Assembly (NCBI GenBank): GCA_018241265.1
Contig: JAFEEF010000049.1
Location: 1 to 64,000, forward strand
Source of the DNA: Pseudomonadota bacterium
Lineage (GTDB): Bacteria > Pseudomonadota > Gammaproteobacteria > Burkholderiales > Burkholderiaceae_C
DNA: 64,000 nucleotides
Direction of reading: 5' to 3'
Under the pieces are notes generated by a model. It saw only the letters and a list, made by a program, of their open reading frames with translations. It did no database searches and had not been told where the DNA came from. Within the stretch, counting starts at the first letter, position 1. Every line of letters begins with the position of its first letter. Position numbers and translations under genes: made by a program. Positions 35,406-47,170 of the stretch are shown piece by piece.

Positions 35406-36590
35406 ATGAACGACCGGTTCAAGAGCGCGGCGGACGCCGTGCTGGCCAAGACGGTAGGCGATGCGGGCGGCGTGCCCGGTGTGGTCGCGATGGCGACCGA
35501 CCGACGCGCGAACTTCTACGAAGGCGCGGCCGGCCGGCGGCAGATCGGCAAGGACCAGCCGATGACGCCCGACACCGTGATGGCGATCTTCTCGACCACC
35601 AAGGCGATCACCGGCGTCACCTTGATGCAGCTCGTCGAGGAAGGCAAGGTGCGCCTGACCGACCCGGCGCGCGAATACGTGCCCGACATCGCCGAGCTGC
35701 AAGTGCTCGACGGCTTCGCCGCTGACGGCCAGCCGAAACTGCGCAAGCCGCGTACCGAGATCACGCTGAACCATTTGATGCTGCACACCTCGGGTCTGTG
35801 CTACGAATTCTTCAGCGGCGACGACCTCAAGTACCGCACCGCCAAGGGCATTCCGACCATCGTCTCGAGCAGCTATGCGGCGATCCGCACCGTGCTGCTG
35901 CACGACCCGGGCGATGCCTGGACCTACGGCGTCAACCTCGACTGGATCGGCAAGGTCGTCGAAGCCGTGCGCGGCCAGCGCCTCGGCCAGGTCATGCAGG
36001 ACCGCGTCTTCGCACCCCTCGAGATGAAGGACATCGGCTTCGTGATGACGCCCGACATGCAGGCGCGCCGCGCCGTGATCCACGACCGCGCTGCGGACGG
36101 CAGGATCACCGCGGTGCCCGATCTGATGCTGCCGCAGCCGCCCGAGATGGACATGGGCGGGCATGGCCTCTATGCCAGCATCGGCGAGTACATGAAGTTC
36201 ATCCGCATGATCCTCAACGACGGCGTCGGTCCGCAAGGCCGCGTGCTCAAGGCCGACACGGTGGCGCGCATGGCACGCAGCGGCCTGTCGGGCATCAAGG
36301 TCGGCGGCTGGAAAACGTCGATCCCGTCGCTGTCCAACGATGGCGAGTTCTTCCCCGGCCTGCCGAAGTCGTGGGGCTACACGTTCATGATCAACGACGC
36401 GGCGACGCCGTCGGGCCGTCCGGCCGGCCAACTGATGTGGGCGGGGCTCGCGAACCTCTATTTCTGGATCGACCGCCAGCAGGGTGTCGGCGGCTTCTGG
36501 GGCTCGCAGATCCTGCCGTTCCAGGATGTGTCGTCGTATCCGGGGTTCGTGGACTTCGAGACGACGGTGTATCGGCATCTGGCGCAGTAG
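35406..36590 (+). CDS. EstB-like serine esterase of the class C beta-lactamase fold
   Basis: 394 residues without a signal peptide, so cytoplasmic. Nucleophile S63 and base K66 in STTK, Y174 in YGVN and a C-terminal LMWAGLANLYFWID region place it in the EstB / penicillin-binding-protein-like esterase family. EstB-type enzymes hydrolyse short-chain esters rather than beta-lactams. Its 3' end is 29 bases from the end of the convergent Baeyer-Villiger-type monooxygenase gene. An ester or lactone made by that enzyme would be a logical substrate, but this is inference. Confidence 0.88.
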   Translation: MNDRFKSAADAVLAKTVGDAGGVPGVVAMATDRRANFYEGAAGRRQIGKDQPMTPDTVMAIFSTTKAITGVTLMQLVEEGKVRLTDPAREYVPDIAELQVLDGFAADGQPKLRKPRTEITLNHLMLHTSGLCYEFFSGDDLKYRTAKGIPTIVSSSYAAIRTVLLHDPGDAWTYGVNLDWIGKVVEAVRGQRLGQVMQDRVFAPLEMKDIGFVMTPDMQARRAVIHDRAADGRITAVPDLMLPQPPEMDMGGHGLYASIGEYMKFIRMILNDGVGPQGRVLKADTVARMARSGLSGIKVGGWKTSIPSLSNDGEFFPGLPKSWGYTFMINDAATPSGRPAGQLMWAGLANLYFWIDRQQGVGGFWGSQILPFQDVSSYPGFVDFETTVYRHLAQ

Positions 36591-36619
36591 GCATCGATGG
36601 CCGTGCCGCGGGTGGCGGG

Positions 36620-38239
36620 TCAGGAGCTCGCCATCGCGAAGCCTTCATAACCTGCCGCCGCCACCGCATCGCACTTCTTCCGATACGGCCCGACGCCGCC
36701 CACGTACGGCATGAAGACGCGCGCCTTGCCCGGCACGTTGGCACCCATGTACCAGGAGTTCGCGACCGGGAACAGCGTTGCGGCGGCGACCTCGTTGACG
36801 TGCGCGACCCAGGCGTCCTGCGCGTCGCGCGTCGCCTCGATGCGCACGTTGCCGCGCTCGCGCATCCACGCCAGGCAGTCGGCGATCCAGTCGACGTGCT
36901 GCTCGATGCAGACGATGACGTTGCTCAGCACCGACGGGCTGCCCGGGCCGGTGATGAAGAAGAGGTTCGGAAAGCCGGCGCTCATCAAGCCCAGCAAGGT
37001 GCGCGGGCCGGCGGCCCATTCGTCCTTCAGCGCGATGCCTTCGGTGCCACGAATGTCGATCGCGTTCAGCGCGCCCGTCATCGCGTCGTAGCCCGTCGCG
37101 AAGATCAGCGCGTCGAGCGCGACCTCCTCGCCGTCGCGCAGGCGGATGCCGCGCGGCGTGACGTGCTCGATCGGCGTCGCGCGCAGGTCGACGAGCCGCA
37201 CGTTCGGGCGGTTGTAGGCCTGGTAGTAGCCGCTGTCGAGGCAGACCCGCTTGGTGCCGATCGGATCGCGCGGCATCAGGGCGGCCGCGGTGCGCGGGTC
37301 GTGCACCTGGGCGCGGATCTTCGCGCGCACGAAGTCGGCCGCGGTGTCGTTCGCCTTCGCATCGACGAGCAGGTCGTCGAACACGCGGCCGATGCTGGTG
37401 CGGCCGGCGTTCCAGTGCGTCTCGTAGATCGCGTCGCGCTCGGCAGGGTCGACCGCGAAGGCCGATTGCGTCGGCACCGGATAGCCGGCGACGCCGGCCA
37501 CCGACTCGCGCGCCTGCTTCCTCATCTGCGCATAGCGCTGCTTGGTCGCCCGTTCGTCCTCCGGATCGAGCGGCTCGTTGCGCGACGGCAGCGAGTAGCC
37601 CGGCGTGCGCTGGAAGACCACCAGCTCCCGCGCCTGCTCGGCCACGACCGGGATCACTTGGATGCCCGACGAGCCGGTACCGATGACGCCGACGCGCATC
37701 CCGCTGAAATCCACCGGCGCGGTCGGCCAGAGCCCGGTGTGGTAGCGCTGGCCTTCGAAGTCGGCCAGGCCGGCGATCTCGGGCAGCTTGGCGTTCGACA
37801 GGCAACCGGTCGCCATGATGCAGAACCGCGCGCGCAGCGTATCGCCGTGCTCGGTCGTCACGCTCCAGAGGTTCGCCGCGGCGTCGTAGTGCGCCGAGAC
37901 GACCCGCGTCGAGAGCCGGATGCTGCGCCGCAGGTCGTAGCGCTCGGCGACGTGATGGATGTACTTCAGGATCTCGGGCTGGCTCGCATAGCGCTCGGTC
38001 CAGCGCCATTCCTGCTGCAGCGCATCGTCGAACGAGTACGAGTACTCGAGGCTCTCGATGTCGCAGCGTGCGCCCGGATAGCGGTTCCAGAACCAGGTGC
38101 CGCCGATGTCGGTGCCGGCTTCGAGGACCTGCGCTTCGAGGCCCAGCCCGCGCAGCCGGTGCAGCATGTAGAGACCGGCGAAGCCGGCGCCGACGACGAT
38201 GGTGTCGAGTGGTCGTCGGGAAGGCGTGGTACGGCTCAT
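36620..38239 (-). CDS. Baeyer-Villiger-type flavin monooxygenase
   Basis: 539 residues, start ATG 38239. Two Rossmann motifs, GAGFAG (17-22) for FAD and GTGSSG (187-192) for NADPH, flank the Baeyer-Villiger fingerprint FEGQRYHTGLWP at 161-172. The family uses FAD, NADPH and O2 to convert ketones to esters or lactones, or oxidise heteroatoms. It is the last gene of a probable seven-gene leftward operon that begins with the LacI gene or the transketolase genes; only 11 bases separate it from the ABC ATPase gene. Its job beside a sulfonate-type transporter is not clear. Confidence 0.9.
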   Translation of the reverse strand: MSRTTPSRRPLDTIVVGAGFAGLYMLHRLRGLGLEAQVLEAGTDIGGTWFWNRYPGARCDIESLEYSYSFDDALQQEWRWTERYASQPEILKYIHHVAERYDLRRSIRLSTRVVSAHYDAAANLWSVTTEHGDTLRARFCIMATGCLSNAKLPEIAGLADFEGQRYHTGLWPTAPVDFSGMRVGVIGTGSSGIQVIPVVAEQARELVVFQRTPGYSLPSRNEPLDPEDERATKQRYAQMRKQARESVAGVAGYPVPTQSAFAVDPAERDAIYETHWNAGRTSIGRVFDDLLVDAKANDTAADFVRAKIRAQVHDPRTAAALMPRDPIGTKRVCLDSGYYQAYNRPNVRLVDLRATPIEHVTPRGIRLRDGEEVALDALIFATGYDAMTGALNAIDIRGTEGIALKDEWAAGPRTLLGLMSAGFPNLFFITGPGSPSVLSNVIVCIEQHVDWIADCLAWMRERGNVRIEATRDAQDAWVAHVNEVAAATLFPVANSWYMGANVPGKARVFMPYVGGVGPYRKKCDAVAAAGYEGFAMASS

Positions 38240-38250
38240 CGTTTGGAACC

Positions 38251-39045
38251 TCAAGCGGCTTCGAGATGCTGCTCGCGGAGCAGCTTCCAGATGTGGGTGC
38301 GCAGGTGCACGAACGACGCGGTGTCCATCACCTCCTCGATGTGCTGCAGGTCTTCCCAGCGCTCTTCGCGGCGCACGTTGCCGACCTGCACGATCTCGCG
38401 GATGCGTCCCGGCCGGCGCGACATCACGACCACGCGGTCGGCGAGGTAGACCGCCTCCTCGACCGCATGGGTGATGAAGAGCACGGTGCGCGGCTGGGCG
38501 CGCGCCAGCTTCACGAGCTCTTCCTGCATCACGACGCGGGTCTGCGCGTCGAGCGCGCCGAACGGCTCGTCCATCAGCAGCACGCCCGGATCGAGCGCAT
38601 AGCTGCGCGCGATCGCGACGCGCTGCTGCATGCCGCCCGAGAGCTGGTGCGGATAGGCCTGCTCGTAGCCCGACAGGCCCATCAGCCCGATGTAGCGCTG
38701 CACGATCTTCGCGCGCTCGGCCTCGGCCACGCCCTTGCAGCGCAGCCCGAAGCCGATGTTGGCCTCGACCGTCTTCCATGGGAACAGCGCGAACGCCTGG
38801 AACACGACGGCGCGGTCCGGGCCGGGCTCGGTGATCTCGCGGTCGTCGACGCGCACCGAGCCGGTGGTCGGGAATTCGAGCCCGGCGACCATGCGCATCA
38901 AGGTCGTCTTGCCGCAACCCGACGGGCCGACGATCGCGACGAACTCGCGGTCGCGGATCTCGAGGTCGATGCCCGACAGCGCTTCGACGGTGGTGCCGCC
39001 GCGCGTGAAGCTGCGGCCGACATGATGGAAGACGATACGGCTCAT
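38251..39045 (-). CDS. ABC transporter ATPase, taurine/sulfonate/nitrate import family
   Basis: 264 residues with Walker A GPSGCGKTTL, signature LSGGMQQR, Walker B LLMDEPFGALD and switch histidine FITHAVEEA. The sequence is of the SsuB/TauB type, whose importers take up taurine, alkanesulfonates, nitrate or thiamine precursors. Its start overlaps the end of the permease gene by four bases. The matching binding protein (44781) lies on the opposite arm of the locus. Confidence 0.93.
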   Translation of the reverse strand: MSRIVFHHVGRSFTRGGTTVEALSGIDLEIRDREFVAIVGPSGCGKTTLMRMVAGLEFPTTGSVRVDDREITEPGPDRAVVFQAFALFPWKTVEANIGFGLRCKGVAEAERAKIVQRYIGLMGLSGYEQAYPHQLSGGMQQRVAIARSYALDPGVLLMDEPFGALDAQTRVVMQEELVKLARAQPRTVLFITHAVEEAVYLADRVVVMSRRPGRIREIVQVGNVRREERWEDLQHIEEVMDTASFVHLRTHIWKLLREQHLEAA

Positions 39046-39869
39046 GCTGCCTTGCCCCAATGCTGCTTGATGCGCCGCTCGACCGCCGCGAGCGCAACGT
39101 CGATGACGACGCCGACGAGGCCGATCGCGACCATGCCGGCCATCACGATGGACGTCGCCACGTTGAGCTGTGCCTGCACCATCATGTACCCGACGCCGCT
39201 GCCGACGACGATCAGCTCGGCGCCGATCAGCGACTGCCAGCCGATGCCGGCGGCGATGCGGAGGCCAGCGACGATAGCCGGCAGCGAGGCCGGCAGCAGC
39301 ACCTCGGCGACGATGCGCGGGCCGCTCGCGCCCAGGGTGCGCGCCGCTTCGAGCAGGCGCGGGTCGACGTACTTGGCGCCGCGGTAGGCGTTGATCAGGC
39401 ACGGCGCGAAGGCGCCCGAGACGATCACCAGGGTCGGCCCGCCGATGCCGGTGCCGAACCAGAGGCCGGCGAACGGCACCCACGCGATCGGCGCGACGAA
39501 GCGCAGCGCGCCGAAGAACGGCGCCACGATGTCGTCGAGCCAGCGGTACCAGCCCATCAGCAGGCCGAGCGGTATGCCGACCACCGCCGCGAGCCCGTAG
39601 CCGAGCGCGAAGCGGACCAGGCTCGCGACGAGGTGGCCCCACAAGGTCGCGCCCGAATACGGCTTGCCGCTCAGCTCGACGATCGCCTGCAGCACCGCGA
39701 GCGGGCCGGGCAGGTACTTGGCATCGATCCAGCCGCTCGCGCTGAGCAATTGCCAGATCACGAAGAAGCCGATCACGCCGGCGGCCGACCACGCCCACAG
39801 ACGCGGCGCGCGTACCGCTGGCGGCCGCGGGCCGGGCGGCATCCGTGCGGTCACGCTGCCGTCCATCAT
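39042..39869 (-). CDS. ABC transporter permease (SsuC/TauC type)
   Basis: 275 residues with about six membrane helices and the EAA-type loop (EAARTLGASGPRIVAEVLLP) that contacts the ATPase. Start ATG 39869 overlaps the preceding permease stop; an in-frame ATG three codons earlier is possible. It forms the translocation path with the second permease. Confidence 0.9.
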   Translation of the reverse strand: MMDGSVTARMPPGPRPPAVRAPRLWAWSAAGVIGFFVIWQLLSASGWIDAKYLPGPLAVLQAIVELSGKPYSGATLWGHLVASLVRFALGYGLAAVVGIPLGLLMGWYRWLDDIVAPFFGALRFVAPIAWVPFAGLWFGTGIGGPTLVIVSGAFAPCLINAYRGAKYVDPRLLEAARTLGASGPRIVAEVLLPASLPAIVAGLRIAAGIGWQSLIGAELIVVGSGVGYMMVQAQLNVATSIVMAGMVAIGLVGVVIDVALAAVERRIKQHWGKAA

Positions 39870-40648
39870 CGCAGCCATGGCAGCGCCCGCTTCTCGAGCC
39901 ATTCGAGGCCGCGCGTCATCGCGGCGCCGAGGATGCCGACCCACACCATCGCGAACAGGATCATGCCCGGATTGATGTCGAGCGCCGCGCTCGCCAGTAC
40001 CTTGCCGAGCCCGGTGAACGCGCCGACGAGCTCGGCCGCGACGAGCGTCATCCAGGCCGTCTGCAGCGACAGCCGCAGGCCGGTGAAGATCATCGGCAGC
40101 GCGCCCGGCACGAGCACGTCGCGCACCAGCACCAGCGAGCGCGCGCCATGCACGCGCGCTGCCTCGAGCAAGGTGCCGTCGATGTTGCGCACGCCGGCGT
40201 AGGTGTTGATGACCGACGGCGTGAACGCCGAGACCCAGATCAGGAAGATCTTCGCGCCGTCGCCCAGGCCGAGCCAGAGGATCGCGAGCGGTATCCACGC
40301 GAGCGGCGGGATCGGCCGGAGCAGCGAGAACACCGGGCCGACCAGCGCATCGATGCGCCGGCTCATGCCCATCGCGAGGCCGAGCGGCACGCCGGTGCCG
40401 GCGGCGACCAGGAAGCCGAGCAGCACCAGCTGGCAGCTCTGCGCGACGTGCTGCCACAAGGTGCCGCCGGTGTAGCCGGGCGGCAGCGTGATCTGGCGCG
40501 CCGCCTGCCAGACGTCGACCGGCCGCGGGAAGCGGCCGCCGCTGACCCAGCCCGCCGATGCGGCCGCGAACCACAGCGCCACGGCCGCGACCATCGCGAC
40601 GCTGCCGATGACGACGCGTCGCCCGCTGCTCGCCGTCGCGAACATCAT
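39866..40648 (-). CDS. ABC transporter permease (SsuC/TauC type)
   Basis: 260 residues, about six membrane helices, EAA-type loop EAARVHGARSLVLVRDVLVP. Paralogous to the next permease, so the importer probably uses a heterodimeric channel; one permease gene is usual for TauC or SsuC. It starts at ATG 40648 (MMFATA), overlapping the dehydrogenase stop by four bases. Confidence 0.9.
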   Translation of the reverse strand: MMFATASSGRRVVIGSVAMVAAVALWFAAASAGWVSGGRFPRPVDVWQAARQITLPPGYTGGTLWQHVAQSCQLVLLGFLVAAGTGVPLGLAMGMSRRIDALVGPVFSLLRPIPPLAWIPLAILWLGLGDGAKIFLIWVSAFTPSVINTYAGVRNIDGTLLEAARVHGARSLVLVRDVLVPGALPMIFTGLRLSLQTAWMTLVAAELVGAFTGLGKVLASAALDINPGMILFAMVWVGILGAAMTRGLEWLEKRALPWLR

Positions 40649-41586
40649 GCGGTGCCGGCCGCTTGGTTCGCCGCTTGGTGCGGCTGATGGGCCATGTCCT
40701 CGAGCAGCAGCAGCATCGCGGTGCAATCCTCCTCCTGCCGTCCCCATGACTTGGCGAGCGCGAACATCTCGCGCGCATAGGCGCCGAGGCCGAGCGGCGC
40801 GCCGACCGAAGACGCGAGGTTCAACGCGAGCTGGATGTCCTTCAGCCCCATGCGCAGCGGGAAGTCGGGCGTCACGTCGCCGGCCAGCACCTTGCCGGGG
40901 AAGTTGGTCAGCAGCTGGCCCCGGCCGGCGGTGGTGTTCGACAGCACCTTCACGACGGTCGAGCGATCGAGGCCGAGCTTGGCCGCGAACATCAGCGCCT
41001 CGCCGGTCAGCACCATGCCGACCATGGCCATGTAGTTGTTGACGAGCTTGAGCCGGATCGCGCTGCCGAACGGACCGACATGCACGATGGTGTCGGCCAT
41101 CGCGTCGAACGCCGGCCGCGCGTCGGCGAGATCGGCATCGCTGCCGCCGGCCATGATCAGCGCCTTGCCGGCGGCGGCCTCGCGCGGCGTGCGGCCGACC
41201 GGCGCGTCCATGCAGCGCAGGCCCAGCGCCTTCAGGTCGGCGCCGATGCGATCGGTCTCGACGGCGTCGCCGGTGCTCATCTCGATGACGAGCGCGTGGC
41301 GTGCCAGGGTTGCTGCTGCGCCGTCCTCGCCGAACAGCGCGGCGCGCACATGGGCCGAGGTCGGCAGCATCGTGATCAGGATGTCGGCGCCGCGCGCGGC
41401 GTCGGCCGGCGATGCCGCGAGGCGCACGCCGCTGTCGGCCAGGCGTTGCCGCGCGGCCGGCATCACGTCGTAGCCGGCGCAGGCGAACCCGCTCCGGGCG
41501 AGGTTGCGCAGCATCGCGCCGCCCATCGTGCCGAGGCCGAGGAAGGCGATCGTCGGGCGTCCCGAACGTGCGTAGGCGTCAGGCAC
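40645..41586 (-). CDS. 3-Hydroxyisobutyrate-dehydrogenase-family oxidoreductase
   Basis: 313 residues from GTG 41586, which overlaps the transketolase stop and has GGGAG upstream; no ATG gives a sensible start. N-terminal Rossmann motif GLGTMGGAM, substrate-binding MDAPVGRT-type loop, and the catalytic lysine in KLVNNYMAM. The family reduces or oxidises beta-hydroxyacids; known members act on 3-hydroxyisobutyrate, tartronate semialdehyde and, in sulfoquinovose pathways, sulfolactaldehyde. The last is an attractive guess in this locus but is unproven. Confidence 0.9.
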   Translation of the reverse strand: MPDAYARSGRPTIAFLGLGTMGGAMLRNLARSGFACAGYDVMPAARQRLADSGVRLAASPADAARGADILITMLPTSAHVRAALFGEDGAAATLARHALVIEMSTGDAVETDRIGADLKALGLRCMDAPVGRTPREAAAGKALIMAGGSDADLADARPAFDAMADTIVHVGPFGSAIRLKLVNNYMAMVGMVLTGEALMFAAKLGLDRSTVVKVLSNTTAGRGQLLTNFPGKVLAGDVTPDFPLRMGLKDIQLALNLASSVGAPLGLGAYAREMFALAKSWGRQEEDCTAMLLLLEDMAHQPHQAANQAAGTA

Positions 41587-42568
41587 CGCGCTGCTCCCGG
41601 AGGCGTTCGAGCGCTGCGACGATCGCATCCGCATCGAGACCGTACTTGCGGAAGAGGTAGGGCGTCGAGCCGCCTTCGGCGTAGGTGTCCTGCACGCCGA
41701 TGCGCGCGAACGCCGCGCCGCTGCCGGCCTCGGCGAGCACCTCGGCCACCGCCGACCCGAGCCCGCCGATCGTCGTGTGGTTCTCGGCCGTCACGACGAC
41801 GCCGGTCGCGCGCGCCCAGTGGCGCACCGCCTCGGCATCCAGCGGCTTGATGGTGTGCAGGTTGACGACCGCGACCTGGCGGCCGCGCTGCGCGAGCGTC
41901 GCGGCCGCGGTCAAGGCCTGCTGCACCAGCGCGCCGCAGGCGAAGACCACCGCGGCGTCGCCTGCACGCCGCACCTCGGCCTGGCCGATCGTCAGCCCGC
42001 GCGGCCGGAAGTCGGCGCCGAGCGCGCTCTCGGGGCGCCGCATGCGCAGGTAAACCGGGCCGTCGTGGGCCGCGGCGGCGCGCACGGCCGCGGCGATCTG
42101 CTCCGGTCCCGACGGCTCGATGATCGTCATGTTCGGCAATGCGCGCATCAGCGCGATGTCGTCGATCGCCTGGTGCGACACGCCGAGCAAGGTCGTGAGG
42201 CCGGGCAGGAAGCCGACGATCTTCACGTTGGCGCGCGGATAGGCGATCTGCATCGCCACCTGGTCGTAGGCGCGCCGCGTCGCGAACACGCTGAAGGTGT
42301 GCACGAACGGCATCTCGCCGCAGGTCGCCATGCCGCCGGCCGCGCCCATCATGTTGGCTTCGGCGATGCCGAAGTTGTGGAAGCGCTCCGGCAGCGTGTC
42401 GCGGAACACGTCGGTCTCGGTCGCCGGCGTCAGGTCGGCGCTCAGGCAGACGATGCGCGGATCGGCCTGCGCGGCGGCGACGAGCGCATCGCCGTAGAGC
42501 TTGGGGATCGCGCCGCGGGAGGTGAAGTCGCCGACCTTGAGGTCGGTCTCCGTGAGCGTGGCGCTCAT
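41579..42568 (-). CDS. Transketolase, C-terminal subunit
   Basis: 329 residues covering the pyrimidine-binding and C-terminal domains (LSADLTPATETD; FGIAEANMMGAAGGMATCG with the catalytic glutamate; AENHTTIGGLGSAVAEVLAE). It pairs with the N-terminal subunit encoded just before it; the two overlap by four bases. Split transketolases of this kind carry out ketol transfer with thiamine diphosphate in the interface. They occur in catabolic clusters and include the sulfo-transketolase of one sulfoquinovose pathway. Confidence 0.93.
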   Translation of the reverse strand: MSATLTETDLKVGDFTSRGAIPKLYGDALVAAAQADPRIVCLSADLTPATETDVFRDTLPERFHNFGIAEANMMGAAGGMATCGEMPFVHTFSVFATRRAYDQVAMQIAYPRANVKIVGFLPGLTTLLGVSHQAIDDIALMRALPNMTIIEPSGPEQIAAAVRAAAAHDGPVYLRMRRPESALGADFRPRGLTIGQAEVRRAGDAAVVFACGALVQQALTAAATLAQRGRQVAVVNLHTIKPLDAEAVRHWARATGVVVTAENHTTIGGLGSAVAEVLAEAGSGAAFARIGVQDTYAEGGSTPYLFRKYGLDADAIVAALERLREQRGA

Positions 42569-43413
42569 GCGGCAACTCCGATGATTTCAAGTTCCGCCAA
42601 GGCCCGATCCGCATCCGCGCGCGACAGCTTCATGTTGTGACCGAACTGCCCTTCGAGGAAGCCGACGCCCTTGCCGACCAGGGTCTCGGCGACGATGACG
42701 GTGGGCTTCGTCGTCTCGCGCCGCGCGGCCTCGAACGCCCGTTGCAAGGCCGCGATGTCGTGCCCGTCGACCTCGATCGCTCGCCAGCCGAAGCTCTCCC
42801 ACTTGGCGCTCACCGGCCCGAGGCGCAGCACGCGGTCGGTGTGGCCTTCGACCTGCATCCAGTTCATGTCGACGATCACGCACAGGTTCGATGCCTGCCG
42901 GCTGCCGGCGGCGAGCGCCGCTTCCCAGACCTGGCCTTCCTGCATCTCGCCGTCGCCGAGCACGACATAGACGCGGTACGGTGCATGGCGACGCCGGCCG
43001 GCAAGCGCCATGCCGAGGCCGACCGAGACGCCCTGGCCGAGCGAGCCGCAGGTCGCCTCGACCAGCGGACCGAGGCGCTGCGACACGTTGACCTCGAGCT
43101 CGGAGCCGTCGACGCCATAGCTGTCGAGGCGCTGCGCATCGATCAGGCCGCGCTCGGCGAGCGCGGCGTGGAACAGCGCCGAGTTGTGCGCGGTCGACAG
43201 CAGGAAGCGATCGCGGTCCGGCCAGCGCGGGTCGTCGGCGCGCAGCCGCAGCTCGCCGAAGAACAGCGTGGCGAAGATGTCGGCGGCGCCCAGGCCCTGC
43301 TGCACATAGCCCTGGCCGAGCGCGCCGACCATGCGCACGACGTGGCGGCGCATCGCGTGCGCATGCGCCGCGATCGCGGGCGGATCACTTGCGAGCGGAT
43401 CGTGCGGATACAT
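42565..43413 (-). CDS. Transketolase, N-terminal subunit
   Basis: 282 residues, thiamine-diphosphate-binding part. The cofactor motif runs GDGEMQEG to NLCVIVDMN (GDG then N ~27 residues later). TAHNSALFH and ATCGSLGQGVSVGLGMALAG are typical substrate-channel segments. The start overlaps the last 29 bases of the LacI gene, so the regulator and both transketolase genes are probably in one operon. Substrate unknown. Confidence 0.93.
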   Translation of the reverse strand: MYPHDPLASDPPAIAAHAHAMRRHVVRMVGALGQGYVQQGLGAADIFATLFFGELRLRADDPRWPDRDRFLLSTAHNSALFHAALAERGLIDAQRLDSYGVDGSELEVNVSQRLGPLVEATCGSLGQGVSVGLGMALAGRRRHAPYRVYVVLGDGEMQEGQVWEAALAAGSRQASNLCVIVDMNWMQVEGHTDRVLRLGPVSAKWESFGWRAIEVDGHDIAALQRAFEAARRETTKPTVIVAETLVGKGVGFLEGQFGHNMKLSRADADRALAELEIIGVAA

Positions 43414-44566
43414 GCAGGGGCGTCGTGGAGGAAGCGGCGGAGCGCGCCGTCGCATGCGGCAGCACGATGGAACCGGTGGAGGCCGTGGACGTGGCGGACG
43501 CCGATGCGCGCGCCCGTCGCGCCCGCTCGACCGCCGGCGGCGGCGCGGTCGTGCCGCGCACGATCAGCTCGAGCTCGATGAACGCATGCTCGGGCGGCCC
43601 GGACGGCGCCGTCGTCTGCGCGTCGAGCAACAGGCGCGCCGCGGTCTCGCCGAGCTCGAACGCCGGCACGTGCAAGGTCGTGATGCCGGGCCGGCAATGC
43701 GCCGCCATCTCGATGTTGTCGAAGCCGGTGATCGAGATCTGCTCGGGCACGCGCAGCTCGCGCCACAGGCATTCCTGCAACGCGCCGTAGGCCAGGATGT
43801 CGTTGCCGCACATCACCGCGGTCGGCGGCTCGGGCAGGCGCAGCAGCGCGGCCATCGCATGGCGCGCCTCGGGCACGGTATAGGGCCGCTCGGTCACGCG
43901 CTCGGGCGGCAGCGCGATGCCGCGCTTCTGCAACGCACGGCGGAAGCCGGCGATGCGCTCGGCCGCACGGTCGTTGTCCTTCGCCTGGCCGGCGATCACG
44001 CCGAAGCGGCGATGGCCGATGTCGAGCAGGTAGTCGGCGATGCGCTCGGATTCGGCCGCGTTGTCCCAGCCGACCGTCGGCCACGCGGCCGTCGCGTCGT
44101 AGTGGCAGGTGGTGACGAACGGCACGCCGCGCTGGCGCAGCATGTCGTAGACCTCGGGGCCGCGCACCGTGCCGACCAGCATCAGCCCGTCGATGCCGCG
44201 CTCGAGCAGCGCGCGCACCTCGGCGGCTTCGCGCGCCGGGCTGTAGTTGTTCGACGCGAACAGCAGCTGGTAGCCGCGCGCCTGGATCGTCTGCTGCAGG
44301 CCGTCGACGATCTTCGCGAACAGCGCGCTGTCGACCGTCGGCACGATCGCGCCCATCGTGCGCGTCTTGCGCGAGGCGAGCGACCGCGCCGCGCCGTGCG
44401 GCACGTAGCCCGCCTCGGCGAGCACCGTCTCGGCCCGCGCGCGCAGCTCGGGGCGCACGAGGTCCGGATGGTTCAGCACGCGCGACAACGTGGCCGCCGA
44501 GATGCCGCTGCGATCGGCGACCTCCTTCAGCGTGCCCGGCGGCGGCAGCGGTTTCCTCGTCGTCAT
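43385..44566 (-). CDS. LacI-family transcriptional regulator of the locus
   Basis: 393 residues. The LacI helix-turn-helix and hinge (LKEVADRSGISAATLSRVLN; YVPHGAARSLASRK) precede a periplasmic-binding-protein-like effector domain (ITGFDNIEMAAHCRPGITTL). It is slightly long, with a serine/threonine-rich tail after ~350. It sits between the two arms and a perfect palindrome GAAAGCGCTTTC lies 29 bases upstream of its start, with a second copy at the start of the other arm. It is likely a repressor released by the locus substrate or an intermediate. Confidence 0.93.
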   Translation of the reverse strand: MTTRKPLPPPGTLKEVADRSGISAATLSRVLNHPDLVRPELRARAETVLAEAGYVPHGAARSLASRKTRTMGAIVPTVDSALFAKIVDGLQQTIQARGYQLLFASNNYSPAREAAEVRALLERGIDGLMLVGTVRGPEVYDMLRQRGVPFVTTCHYDATAAWPTVGWDNAAESERIADYLLDIGHRRFGVIAGQAKDNDRAAERIAGFRRALQKRGIALPPERVTERPYTVPEARHAMAALLRLPEPPTAVMCGNDILAYGALQECLWRELRVPEQISITGFDNIEMAAHCRPGITTLHVPAFELGETAARLLLDAQTTAPSGPPEHAFIELELIVRGTTAPPPAVERARRARASASATSTASTGSIVLPHATARSAASSTTPLHVSARSARK

Positions 44567-44595
44567 GCGGGTGCGGCGCGCGATAGACGATTCAA

Positions 44596-44607
44596 GAAAG
44601 CGCTTTC
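44596..44607. promoter_or_regulatory. Probable LacI operator, regulator arm
   Basis: GAAAGCGCTTTC is a perfect 12-base palindrome with a central CG, the standard shape of LacI-family operators. It is 30 bases upstream of the LacI start, in position to shut off its own operon. Confidence 0.7.
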
Positions 44608-44712
44608 AGGATTCGATCCATGCCGGAAGCATAGAGGCCGCCGCCGCTCCGGGTCAACCATCGATTCCCCGCGCTCCGGAAGGATTTCTCCTAGGAATTT
44701 CCCTAGCCGTGT

Positions 44713-47161
<2,449 letters not shown>

Positions 47162-47170
47162 CGGCGCGCG

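Noticed and set aside
41579..43413. A single transketolase broken by a frameshift
   Set aside because: The two frames overlap by four bases in start-stop fashion, and each half ends at a domain boundary as in natural split transketolases.
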